Assembly: GCA_945870465.1 (NCBI GenBank)
Contig: CAMBSS010000199.1
Span: 1 to 6,877, forward strand
Length of the DNA stretch: 6,877 nucleotides
Direction of reading: 5' to 3'
DNA from: Bordetella parapertussis
GTDB lineage: Bacteria > Pseudomonadota > Gammaproteobacteria > Burkholderiales > SG8-41
The notes below the pieces were generated by a model, which did no database searches, was not told the origin of the DNA, and saw only the letters and a program-made list of their open reading frames with translations. This document shows positions 1-5,249 of the stretch, piece after piece (the stretch's first letter is position 1; every line of letters begins with the position of its first letter). The translations under genes were made by a program, and so were the position numbers.

Positions 1-1
1 G

Positions 2-139
2 ATCAATGCGTTTCGCGAGGCACTGCGGCAGCATCCCGGCGACAAACTGTCGGAGATTTATATCGAACGGTGTGAAACACTAAAGCTCAACCCGCCGGCA
101 GGCGTGTGGGACGGGGTGTGGGTGATGGAAGACAAGTAA
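2..139 (+). CDS. C-terminal end of a putative class III adenylate/guanylate cyclase (5' end outside window)
   Basis: An open frame enters from the left edge and ends at TAA 137-139, giving 45 residues. The tail reads FREALRQHPGD, then IYIERCE, then NPPAGVWDGVWVMEDK. The pattern of a helix ending H-P-G-D, then (Y/I)xERC, then NPP..(D/V)WDGV(W) near the stop is the usual C-terminal extension of bacterial adenylate/guanylate cyclase-domain proteins, often membrane sensors with CHASE2 or similar N-terminal domains. The catalytic cyclase domain lies outside the window, so the assignment rests only on this tail. The stop looks natural: the characteristic WDGVW ending is complete. The gene therefore seems intact at its 3' end, although IS91-derived sequence begins only about 5 nt beyond it on the opposite strand. 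It converges on the decayed region to its right. Confidence 0.6.
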   Translation: MNAFREALRQHPGDKLSEIYIERCETLKLNPPAGVWDGVWVMEDK

Positions 140-143
140 GGCG

Positions 144-335
144 CGGCACGATCGCGGCACGCAACCCGGCATTGGGCGCCGGCACGCCGTGAAAACGGAT
201 CAAATGCAGGCACGGGCGCTGCATGAATTCTAGCGGTGACATCTTGATGTGCGTGGTGCCGTCGCGCCACGCGCTTTTGAGTTGCAGCACGACATCCCCC
301 GAGCCATCGCGCTTGAGCCGCTCAAAGGCAAAAGT
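144..335 (-). pseudogene. IS91-family transposase remnant (C-terminal fragment)
   Basis: Read on the minus strand from 335 down to 144, the frame gives FERLKRDGSGDVVLQLKS, then AWRDGTTHIKMSPLEFMQR, then PCLHLIRFHGVPAPNAGLR and AAIVP. The series WRDGTTHI, (M/L)SPLEF, LxRFHGV and APNAxLR is the hallmark C-terminal part of Y2/HUH rolling-circle transposases of the IS91 type (Pfam 'putative transposase', Y2_Tnp). Relatives carry about seven residues, typically LAALVPR, between the MQR and P(R) positions. Here they are absent, which suggests an in-frame deletion of about 21 nt near 215-216. The catalytic HUH and tyrosine region is missing, there is no start, and the frame simply begins at the junction with the broken Bug gene at 337/338, so this is a dead fragment. 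Residual frame continuity suggests fairly recent decay. The exact left end, near 144, is set only by where the family similarity stops. Confidence 0.82.
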
Positions 336-337
336 AC

Positions 338-456
338 TAATTGACCTTGGGATTGAGCGAGGGATTGACCACGACCGAGTTCGTGCAGTAGAGCAATGAG
401 TAGCCGTCCGGCGCCGCCCGCGCGGTTGTCGACGATCACTGTCTGGCCGAGGGCTT
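338..456. repeat. Direct repeat copy A (with 38-bp internal deletion)
   Basis: Bases 338-417 are identical to 1270-1349 (80 bp), and 412-456 are identical to 1382-1426 (45 bp, sharing 6 bp of overlap with the first block). The two copies are in the same orientation, about 0.93 kb apart. Copy A lacks 38 bp present in copy B. The deletion endpoints both carry CGCCGC, of which one copy remains at 412-417. Outside these limits identity ends abruptly on the 338 side, in IS91-derived sequence. On the 456 side it drops to the level of diverged paralogues. Confidence 0.95.
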
Positions 457-615
457 AGCTCATGCGCGATGAAAACATGCGGCCCAGCACGTCGTTACCG
501 CCGCCCGGCGCGAACGGCACGATCAGGCGGATCGTTTGGTTGGGTAATTCCGGGCGTAAGCGGGCAGCGCCGCGGCAAGCATGAACAGTGAAACGCGCAG
601 CGAGGTGGAGATCAT
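338..615 (-). pseudogene. Truncated, frameshifted Bug/TctC solute-binding protein gene
   Basis: An ATG at 613-615 (minus) has an intact ribosome-binding site, AAGGA at 626-622, 6 nt upstream. It opens a signal peptide (MISTSLRVSLFMLAAALPAYA), then NYPTK. A lost base near 540 throws the frame to a TGA. In the restored frame the text continues TIRLIVPFAPGGGNDVLGRM, the standard N-terminal Bug motif. An in-frame TAA follows at 457-455, where the intact neighbour has GAA. Next come ALGQTVIVDNRAGG, a 38-bp out-of-frame deletion, and APDGYSLLYCTNSVVVNPSLNPKVN. The gene then stops abruptly at 338, where IS91-derived sequence begins and creates a TAG. About two thirds of the protein is missing. It lies 17 nt downstream of the intact Bug gene at 633-1592 and was probably its operon partner. 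Four independent lesions make function impossible. Confidence 0.9.
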
Positions 616-632
616 GCGGAATCCTTTGCGTT

Positions 633-1592
633 CTAGTCGGCCTTGGCGCCGGAGATTTTCACGAGCTTCGCGTACTTGTCGAAATCCTCTATCAGTATGG
701 CGGCAAATTCAGCGGGCGTGTTGCCGACGGATTCGGCGCCGCCGTCGTCGAGCGCCTGGCGAATTTCGGGCGTGCGCAGCGCCTTGACGATTTCGCGGTT
801 AAGTATCGCGACAACCGGTGCCGGCGTGCCCGCGGTAGTCAGGTAACCGTGCCACAGGCTGGTGTTGAAGCCCGGATAGTATGAAGCCATGGTTGGCACG
901 CCGGGCAGCGTCGGCAGCGGTTTAAGGCTCGTCACCGCGATCGCGCGCATGCGTCCGGCGCGCACGAAAGGCATGGATGAAAAAGCCGTGGTGACGCCCA
1001 TTTCAATTTCGCCCGACAGCAGCGCCGTCATCATCGGGCCCGCGCCCTTGTAAGGGATGTGTACGTTGTTGAGCCCGGCGGAAATGTTGAACAGCACGCC
1101 GGTCAGTTGATTGGTTGACCCGGTGCCGCTGGAGCCGAAATTGAGTCCGCCGCGTTTTTTTGCCAGCGCGACGAGTTCGGGTATGGTTTTCACGGGCACC
1201 GAGGGGTGCACAGAAATCATCAGCGGAAAACTCGCGACCAGCGAAATCGGTGCGAGTTCTTTCAGCGTGTAATTGACCTTGGGATTGAGCGAGGGATTGA
1301 CCACGACCGAGTTCGTGCAGTAGAGCAATGAGTAGCCGTCCGGCGCCGCGTGGGCGACGGTCTCGGCGCCGACCACGCCGCCGCCGCCCGCGCGGTTGTC
1401 GACGATCACTGTCTGGCCGAGGGCTTCGGTCATGCGCTGCGCATACATGCGGCCGAGAATATCGTTGGCGCCGCCGGGTGCGGCGGCGACGACCATGCGG
1501 ATGGCTTTTTGCGGATAGTTTTGCGCGAGTGCCGGCGTCAGCGCAAAACCACCGAGCACGATGAGGGCAAGTCTGCAGCGGTCATTCGACAT
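633..1592 (-). CDS. Bug/TctC-family tripartite tricarboxylate transporter substrate-binding protein
   Basis: This is a 319-residue periplasmic protein, the usual length for the family. A signal peptide runs over residues 1-23, with a likely cleavage ALA|Q before QNYPQKAIR. Family landmarks follow: APGGANDILGR (38-48), VIVDNRAGG (62-70), APDGY (83-87), the glycine-rich loop GSSGTGS (153-159) and HIPYKGAGP (178-186). Bug proteins are two-lobed binders that capture small carboxylated compounds for a TctA/TctB-type permease. Neither permease gene is here. Two positions are unusual: the common IVPFAPGG is VVAAAPGG, and the common PHLAGE after the glycine loop is NQLTGV. This suggests a ligand pocket unlike that of the other two Bug proteins in the window. 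The ATG at 1592-1590 has only a weak upstream purine stretch (GAAAG). Residues 56-107 are encoded by the segment repeated in the pseudogene next to it. The ligand is unknown. Confidence 0.95.
   Translation of the reverse strand: MSNDRCRLALIVLGGFALTPALAQNYPQKAIRMVVAAAPGGANDILGRMYAQRMTEALGQTVIVDNRAGGGGVVGAETVAHAAPDGYSLLYCTNSVVVNPSLNPKVNYTLKELAPISLVASFPLMISVHPSVPVKTIPELVALAKKRGGLNFGSSGTGSTNQLTGVLFNISAGLNNVHIPYKGAGPMMTALLSGEIEMGVTTAFSSMPFVRAGRMRAIAVTSLKPLPTLPGVPTMASYYPGFNTSLWHGYLTTAGTPAPVVAILNREIVKALRTPEIRQALDDGGAESVGNTPAEFAAILIEDFDKYAKLVKISGAKAD
1270..1426. repeat. Direct repeat copy B (full-length, inside the intact Bug gene)
   Basis: This is the undamaged partner of the repeat at 338-456. It carries 38 bp (between the CGCCGC at 1344-1349 and the CGCCGC at 1382-1387) that copy A lacks. 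It encodes roughly residues 56-107 of the intact binding protein, from ALGQTVIVDN through SLNPKVN. Confidence 0.95.
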
Positions 1593-1779
1593 GAATATTC
1601 TTTCAGGGCAATGCTCAGTTTTTTATGCGGGAAAGCGGCGCGCGCATCATCAGTCGGCACGGCAGTGAATCGCTTTTCCTCCCGCGGCACGGCAATGATA
1701 AAGCAGAATGCGTACCATTGAGTTTCGAATATGTTAGGCTTATTCCCTCGCACGTGCTGCAATCCCCTCGGAGATCCGC
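1593..1779. promoter_or_regulatory. Divergent intergenic region between the Bug gene (-) and the DUF1028 operon (+)
   Basis: These 187 bp separate two outward-facing starts and must carry the promoter of the plus operon unless transcription enters from further away. They are clearly more AT-rich than the flanking genes around 1700-1745. For the plus strand, the best pair I see is TTGAGT (1718-1723) with TATTCC (1741-1746) and a 17-nt spacer, which is a poor -10. For the minus strand, TATCAT (1700-1695) is a good -10 match, but no convincing -35 lies at the proper distance. A 14-bp imperfect direct repeat (1655-1668 and 1685-1698) and a small palindrome GCACGTGC (1750-1757) are possible regulator sites. 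The individual promoter calls are weak. Confidence 0.4.
1655..1698. repeat. 14-bp imperfect direct repeat, possible operator half-sites
   Basis: CGGCACGGCAGTGA at 1655-1668 and CGGCACGGCAATGA at 1685-1698 differ at one base. Their start-to-start distance is 30 bp, close to three helical turns, and they sit in the non-coding gap between divergent genes. The second copy overlaps the TATCAT -10-like hexamer of the minus strand. A function as regulator sites is inference; chance or a small duplication is possible. Confidence 0.35.
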
Positions 1780-2502
1780 ATGACCTATTCGATCATCGCC
1801 CGCTGTCCGCGCACCGGACAGTTCGGCATCGCCAGCGCCAGCTATTCCATCGCGATCGGCATGTCTTGCGACGGCGCGGTGCGCGCCAATACCGGCGTCG
1901 CGCTGACGCTGGGCTCGCCCCATCCGCGCAACAACTATCTCGCGATCAGTCTGCTCGCGCAGGGACGCACCGCGGGGCAGACGCTGACCGAACTCGTGGC
2001 CAACGATCCCGACAACGAATACCGGCAGATCGCAATCATCGACCGCGAGAGCACCGCCGTCGCGCATACCGGCGCCAGCGTGCGCAAATGGGCGGGGCAT
2101 AAAATCGGCAAAGGCTATGTCGCATTCGGCGACATGCTGGCCGGACAGCAGGTGGTGGATGCGGTTGCCGCCGGTTTCGATTCCGTGCCGGATGCCGGTC
2201 TCGACGAGCAGCTGCTCGCCGCACTGGAAGCCGGCCGCAAAGCCGGCGGCATCGTCGGCAGCAAAGGTCGTTTGCCGGAGCGCTCCGCGGCGATGGTGGT
2301 TTGGGGCAACCGCACTTACAACGAAGTCGATCTGCGCGTTGATATGCATGACCACGCGGTCGAAGACCTGCGCCGCATCTATGTTGACTACAAACCGTCG
2401 ATCGCCTATTACGAAGAACGCGCGCGCAGCCCGCGCAATGCGATACCGGCGATGGAATTCGCCGACATGCTCAAAAAACAGCAAGCGAAGGAGGCCACAT
2501 GA
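1780..2502 (+). CDS. DUF1028 family protein (Ntn-hydrolase-like), first copy
   Basis: This 240-residue protein begins MTYSIIARCPRTGQFGIASAS, the canonical DUF1028 opening. It continues with LLAQG (58-62), EYRQIAIID (80-88), AHTG (95-98), WAGHKIG (104-110), DMLAG (118-122), LLAALEAG (145-152), ERSAA (167-171) and VDLRVDMHD (183-191). All are in the family order and cover the whole domain. There is no signal peptide or membrane segment, so it should be cytoplasmic. The family is thought to adopt an Ntn-hydrolase-like fold. Thr2 would become the N-terminal residue once Met1 is removed and is a candidate nucleophile (inference). No substrate is established for the family that I can name. The start is supported by GGAG at 1770-1773, 6 nt upstream. 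It is the first gene of a four-gene operon; its TGA overlaps the next ATG by 4 nt. Some relatives carry an extra C-terminal domain; this one does not. Confidence 0.92.
   Translation: MTYSIIARCPRTGQFGIASASYSIAIGMSCDGAVRANTGVALTLGSPHPRNNYLAISLLAQGRTAGQTLTELVANDPDNEYRQIAIIDRESTAVAHTGASVRKWAGHKIGKGYVAFGDMLAGQQVVDAVAAGFDSVPDAGLDEQLLAALEAGRKAGGIVGSKGRLPERSAAMVVWGNRTYNEVDLRVDMHDHAVEDLRRIYVDYKPSIAYYEERARSPRNAIPAMEFADMLKKQQAKEAT
2488..2494 (+). promoter_or_regulatory. Strong Shine-Dalgarno for second DUF1028 gene
   Basis: AAGGAGG at 2488-2494, inside the end of the first DUF1028 gene, is a full consensus site only 4 nt before the ATG at 2499. It fixes the start of the second copy and suggests independent strong initiation as well as coupling through the ATGA overlap. 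Confidence 0.8.
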
Positions 2503-3206
2503 CCTATTCGATTATCGCGCGCTGCCCGCGCAGCGGCCGCTTCGGCGTCGGCTCGACCACGTTCTCGATGGCCTGCGGCCGCCGCAACGAAAGCGTGCGC
2601 CCCAACGTCGGTGTCAGCAAATCGCAGGCATTTTACCTGCGCTACGTCGATCCGCTGGCGCTCAACATGCTGGCCCAGGGCTATACGCCGGCCAGCATCA
2701 TGCGCACGCTGGCGGCCGAAGACCCGGATTTCGATTACCGGCAGTTCGGCATCATCGACCGCGAGAACAACGTCGTCGCACACACCGGGCCGGGCTGCGG
2801 CAAATGGGCCGGCCACACGGTGGGCCCGTACTACGCTGCGTATGGCAACGGCCTCGCCGGTCCGCAGACGGTGGCGGGCATTGTTTCAGGATTTCTCAAG
2901 CAGCCCGACGCGCCGCTCGAAGACCGCCTGCTGATGGCGCTCGAAGGCGGGCGTGACGCCGGCGGCCAGATGTCCAAAGGCATACCGCGTCCCGAGCGTT
3001 CGGCATGGATACGTGTCGTTGACCGCGTCGACTTCCCGGAAATCGACGTGCGCGTCGATCTGCACGACAAGACGGTTGCCGAGCTGCGCCGCATCCTCGA
3101 GGAATTCAAACGTTGCCGCGACTACTACAACGCGCGTAACGCAAATCCGGCGGCGGCGATTCCGGAAGAGGAATTCGTCGCCGGCCTGAATACCAAAGCC
3201 GCATGA
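2499..3206 (+). CDS. DUF1028 family protein, diverged tandem paralogue
   Basis: This 235-residue protein starts with the same ten residues as its upstream neighbour (MTYSIIARCP). It keeps LAQGYT (58-63), DYRQFGIID (79-87), AHTG (94-97), WAGHTVG (103-109), GNGLAG (116-121), LLMALEGG (144-151), PERSA (165-169) and IDVRVDLHD (182-190). By eye, about half of the positions match the first copy. The main difference is residues 19-56, where the first copy has the usual small, hydrophobic DUF1028 sequence. This one has a charged CGRRNESVRPN stretch and then SKSQAFYLRYVDPLALN, so the pocket-forming strands and loop are altered. Thr2, the candidate N-terminal nucleophile, is retained. The gene overlaps the first copy and the downstream dioxygenase by ATGA at both ends, so all three should be made together. 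It probably arose by tandem duplication followed by specialisation; a heteromeric pair is possible. Confidence 0.9.
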   Translation: MTYSIIARCPRSGRFGVGSTTFSMACGRRNESVRPNVGVSKSQAFYLRYVDPLALNMLAQGYTPASIMRTLAAEDPDFDYRQFGIIDRENNVVAHTGPGCGKWAGHTVGPYYAAYGNGLAGPQTVAGIVSGFLKQPDAPLEDRLLMALEGGRDAGGQMSKGIPRPERSAWIRVVDRVDFPEIDVRVDLHDKTVAELRRILEEFKRCRDYYNARNANPAAAIPEEEFVAGLNTKAA

Positions 3207-4258
3207 GCGCCGTATTTCGCCAGCACATCGCGCACCCCTGTGCCTGGAAGGCGGAGGAGTTGCGGCGGGATCCGTCGTGGATCTACGAGCTTAAACCCGC
3301 CGAGGTCGCCGAAATCGAAACGGCGCTTAAAGCGGTCAATAAGGCTGGCGTGCCCGTGCTCAAAATGCGCGCGCGCGATTTTCCGCTGCCCGTGACGGCG
3401 CCGCGCCTGCGTGAAATCTCGCACCAGCTCGAAGAAGGCCGCGGCATCGCGCTGGTGCGCGGCATGCCGGTCGCGCGCTACGACGACGCCGACCTTGAAA
3501 AAATCTACTGGGGCCTGTCGGTCAATCTCGGTGTCGTCATCGCGCAGAACACCAAGGGCGACCACATTGGTCACGTGCGCGACGAAGGCTTGAAGTGGGG
3601 CCAGGTGAGCGGCGGCGAGCTGGTGCGCGGTTACCGCACCAACGAGTACATGCCGTTTCACAGCGACCCGACCGACCGCGTGGGGCTTTTTTGCGTGCAA
3701 AAGGCAAAAGTCGGCGGCCTCTCCAGCATTGCAAGCTCGACCGCCGTCTACAACGAGATACTCGCGCGCCGGCCGCAGGCGCTTGACTGCCTTTTCCGCG
3801 GTTTTCATTACAGCCTGCGCGGTGAGGCGAGCGGCGGCATCGCGCAGATCACCGAATACCGCGTTCCCGTGTTCGATTATTTCGAAGGCAAGCTGAGCTC
3901 GCGCTACGTGCGCAAGACGATAGTGCAGGCGGCGACCGTCGGCGGTGTGCCGCTCACCGACGAGGAGTGCGCGGCGCTCGATTTGCTTGACGAGCTTGTC
4001 AAAGGCGACGAGCTGCGCTTCGACATGAGCTTCGAGCCGGGCGACATCCAGTACCTGAACAACCACGTGGCCTTCCATTCGCGCACGCAGTTCGAAGATG
4101 ATGAGGACCCCGCCAAGCGCCGCCACCTGATGCGGATCTGGCTGCAGAGCGCCGATGCGCGGCCGCTGTCGCCCATCATGAGCCGCCCGCACGGTACCAA
4201 GTCACCGTTCCTTTCGCGCGAGCAGGCATTGCAGCGCGAAGCCCAGACGACCGCCTGA
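3203..4258 (+). CDS. TauD/TfdA-family Fe(II)/2-oxoglutarate-dependent dioxygenase
   Basis: This is a 351-residue cytoplasmic protein. The iron-binding facial triad is visible: H153-S-D155 in YMPFHSDPTDRVGLFCV, and the distal H292 in LNNHVAFHSRTQF, preceded by the FEPGDIQYLNN lead-in. R311 in RRHLMRIWL is the expected 2-oxoglutarate carboxylate anchor. Around 82-88 IALVRGMPV matches the 'G..lvrG.P' strand of the family. Such enzymes couple oxidative decarboxylation of 2-oxoglutarate to hydroxylation of a small, often acidic, substrate; the substrate cannot be read from this sequence. At 351 residues it is longer than TauD itself (about 280), with an N-terminal extension of some 60 residues, like many clavaminate-synthase-type relatives. 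Its ATG (3203) overlaps the TGA of the second DUF1028 gene and lacks a good Shine-Dalgarno, so it is probably translationally coupled. The C-terminal 30 residues look unstructured. Confidence 0.92.
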   Translation: MSAVFRQHIAHPCAWKAEELRRDPSWIYELKPAEVAEIETALKAVNKAGVPVLKMRARDFPLPVTAPRLREISHQLEEGRGIALVRGMPVARYDDADLEKIYWGLSVNLGVVIAQNTKGDHIGHVRDEGLKWGQVSGGELVRGYRTNEYMPFHSDPTDRVGLFCVQKAKVGGLSSIASSTAVYNEILARRPQALDCLFRGFHYSLRGEASGGIAQITEYRVPVFDYFEGKLSSRYVRKTIVQAATVGGVPLTDEECAALDLLDELVKGDELRFDMSFEPGDIQYLNNHVAFHSRTQFEDDEDPAKRRHLMRIWLQSADARPLSPIMSRPHGTKSPFLSREQALQREAQTTA

Positions 4259-4259
4259 A

Positions 4260-5225
4260 GTGAAACGTGCTGCTTGCGCGGTTGTGTTGTGTCTGTTGCC
4301 GTGCGCGGGCGCATTGGCGGCAGACCAGGCGTATCCTCAGCGCACTGTTCGTTTCGTAGTTCCTTATGCGGCAGGCGGCGCCTCCGACGTGACTGGCCGG
4401 CTGGTCGCGCAGAAATTAAGCGAGGCATGGCGCCAACAGGTCGTGATCGACAACCGCGCCGGCGCCAATGGACAGATCGGGTGTGAAATCGTCGCCAAGG
4501 CGCCTGCCGATGGCTATACCTGGCTGATGGCGACTTCAAGCACGCACGGTTCCAATGTCGGTGCGGCCGAAAAGATCACCTACGATCCGGTCAAGGATTT
4601 CGACGCCGTGACCCAGCTCGTTTTGATCCCGAGCGTGTTGACGGTGCACCCGTCCGTTCCCGTGAAGACCGTGGTGGAACTCATACGCCTCGCCAAAGCC
4701 AAACCGGGCCAGCTCTCTTTTGGTTCCGGCGGCACCGCCGGCGTGCCGCATCTCGCCGGCGAACTATTCATGTCCATGGCAGGCGTGGACATGATTCACG
4801 TCCCTTACAAGAGCGGCAACCAGTCGGCCATTGCGGTACTGTCAGGCGACGTGGCGATGATATTCAACACGCTGGTGACATCGGTGCCGTATATCAAACT
4901 GAACAAGCTGCGTCCGCTCGGCGTGACCACCTTGAAGCGCGCGGCAGCGCTGCCGGACGTGCCGACCATTTCCGAAGCGGGCCTGAAGGGCTACGAGATC
5001 ATCACTTGGTACGGCATCGCGGTGCCCGCCGGCACGCCTAAGGCCATCGTCGACAAAATCCACCTCGATACCGCCAAAGTGCTCGCGCAGAAAGAGGTCG
5101 CAAGCGTGTTCGACAGCTTGGGCGCAGAAGCGGTCGGCAATACGCCCGCGGAATTCACCCGTGTGATTCAGACCGGCATTCCCAAGTGGGTAAAACTGGT
5201 CAGGTCCATGCGTTCGCCGGGTTGA
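4260..5225 (+). CDS. Bug/TctC-family substrate-binding protein, last gene of DUF1028-dioxygenase operon
   Basis: This 321-residue periplasmic protein begins at GTG 4260, one nucleotide after the dioxygenase stop. There is no clear Shine-Dalgarno, so coupled reinitiation is likely. The start gives an ideal signal peptide, MKRAACAVVLCLLPCAGALA, cleaved near residue 20-21. Family motifs are complete: FVVPYAAGGASD (32-43), VVIDNRAGANG (61-71), PADGY (82-86), SFGSGGTAGVPHLAGELF (153-170) and HVPYKSGN (180-187), then a C-terminal lobe with WYGIAVPAGTP and GNTPAEF. It should bind a small carboxylated compound. Its place at the end of the operon suggests the ligand feeds the dioxygenase or the DUF1028 pair (inference). 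Membrane partners are absent from the window, so it may use a permease encoded elsewhere, as many Bug proteins do. Confidence 0.94.
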   Translation: MKRAACAVVLCLLPCAGALAADQAYPQRTVRFVVPYAAGGASDVTGRLVAQKLSEAWRQQVVIDNRAGANGQIGCEIVAKAPADGYTWLMATSSTHGSNVGAAEKITYDPVKDFDAVTQLVLIPSVLTVHPSVPVKTVVELIRLAKAKPGQLSFGSGGTAGVPHLAGELFMSMAGVDMIHVPYKSGNQSAIAVLSGDVAMIFNTLVTSVPYIKLNKLRPLGVTTLKRAAALPDVPTISEAGLKGYEIITWYGIAVPAGTPKAIVDKIHLDTAKVLAQKEVASVFDSLGAEAVGNTPAEFTRVIQTGIPKWVKLVRSMRSPG

Positions 5226-5249
5226 GGCGATCGCGCAGACAACGCTGCA
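5226..5249. other. 24-bp convergent junction between two operons, no visible terminator
   Basis: The stop codons of two Bug genes face each other (TGA 5223-5225 plus; TAA 5252-5250 minus) with only 24 bp between. The gap contains a short palindrome GCGATCGC (5228-5235) but no stable stem followed by a T-run in either direction. Transcripts probably run into each other's 3' ends unless Rho stops them. Confidence 0.6.

Noticed and set aside
172..195. GC-rich inverted pattern GGCG...CGCC followed by an A-run, considered as a cyclase terminator
   Set aside because: The stem is only about 4 bp, the tract after it is A-rich rather than T-rich on the plus strand, and the bases are accounted for by the IS91 transposase frame.
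588..884. Plus-strand open frames of 67-98 codons at the end of the Bug gene and its pseudogene
   Set aside because: They are antisense to a recognised gene and its decayed copy, overlap each other in several frames, and show no motif.
1538..1762. Small 74-codon minus-strand open frame in the divergent region
   Set aside because: It overlaps the start of the Bug gene in another frame, shows no convincing ribosome-binding site or conserved motif, and fills a region better explained as promoter.
1615..2484. Long minus-strand open frame (289 codons) opposite the first DUF1028 gene
   Set aside because: It is antisense to a gene with complete family motifs, its translation is rich in R/A/H/D with no recognisable domain, and long antisense frames are expected at this GC content.
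3125..4192. Minus-strand open frame of 355 codons opposite the dioxygenase
   Set aside because: The plus strand has the HxD...H...R motif set and coupled start. The antisense product resembles no family and has the composition of a GC-rich shadow.
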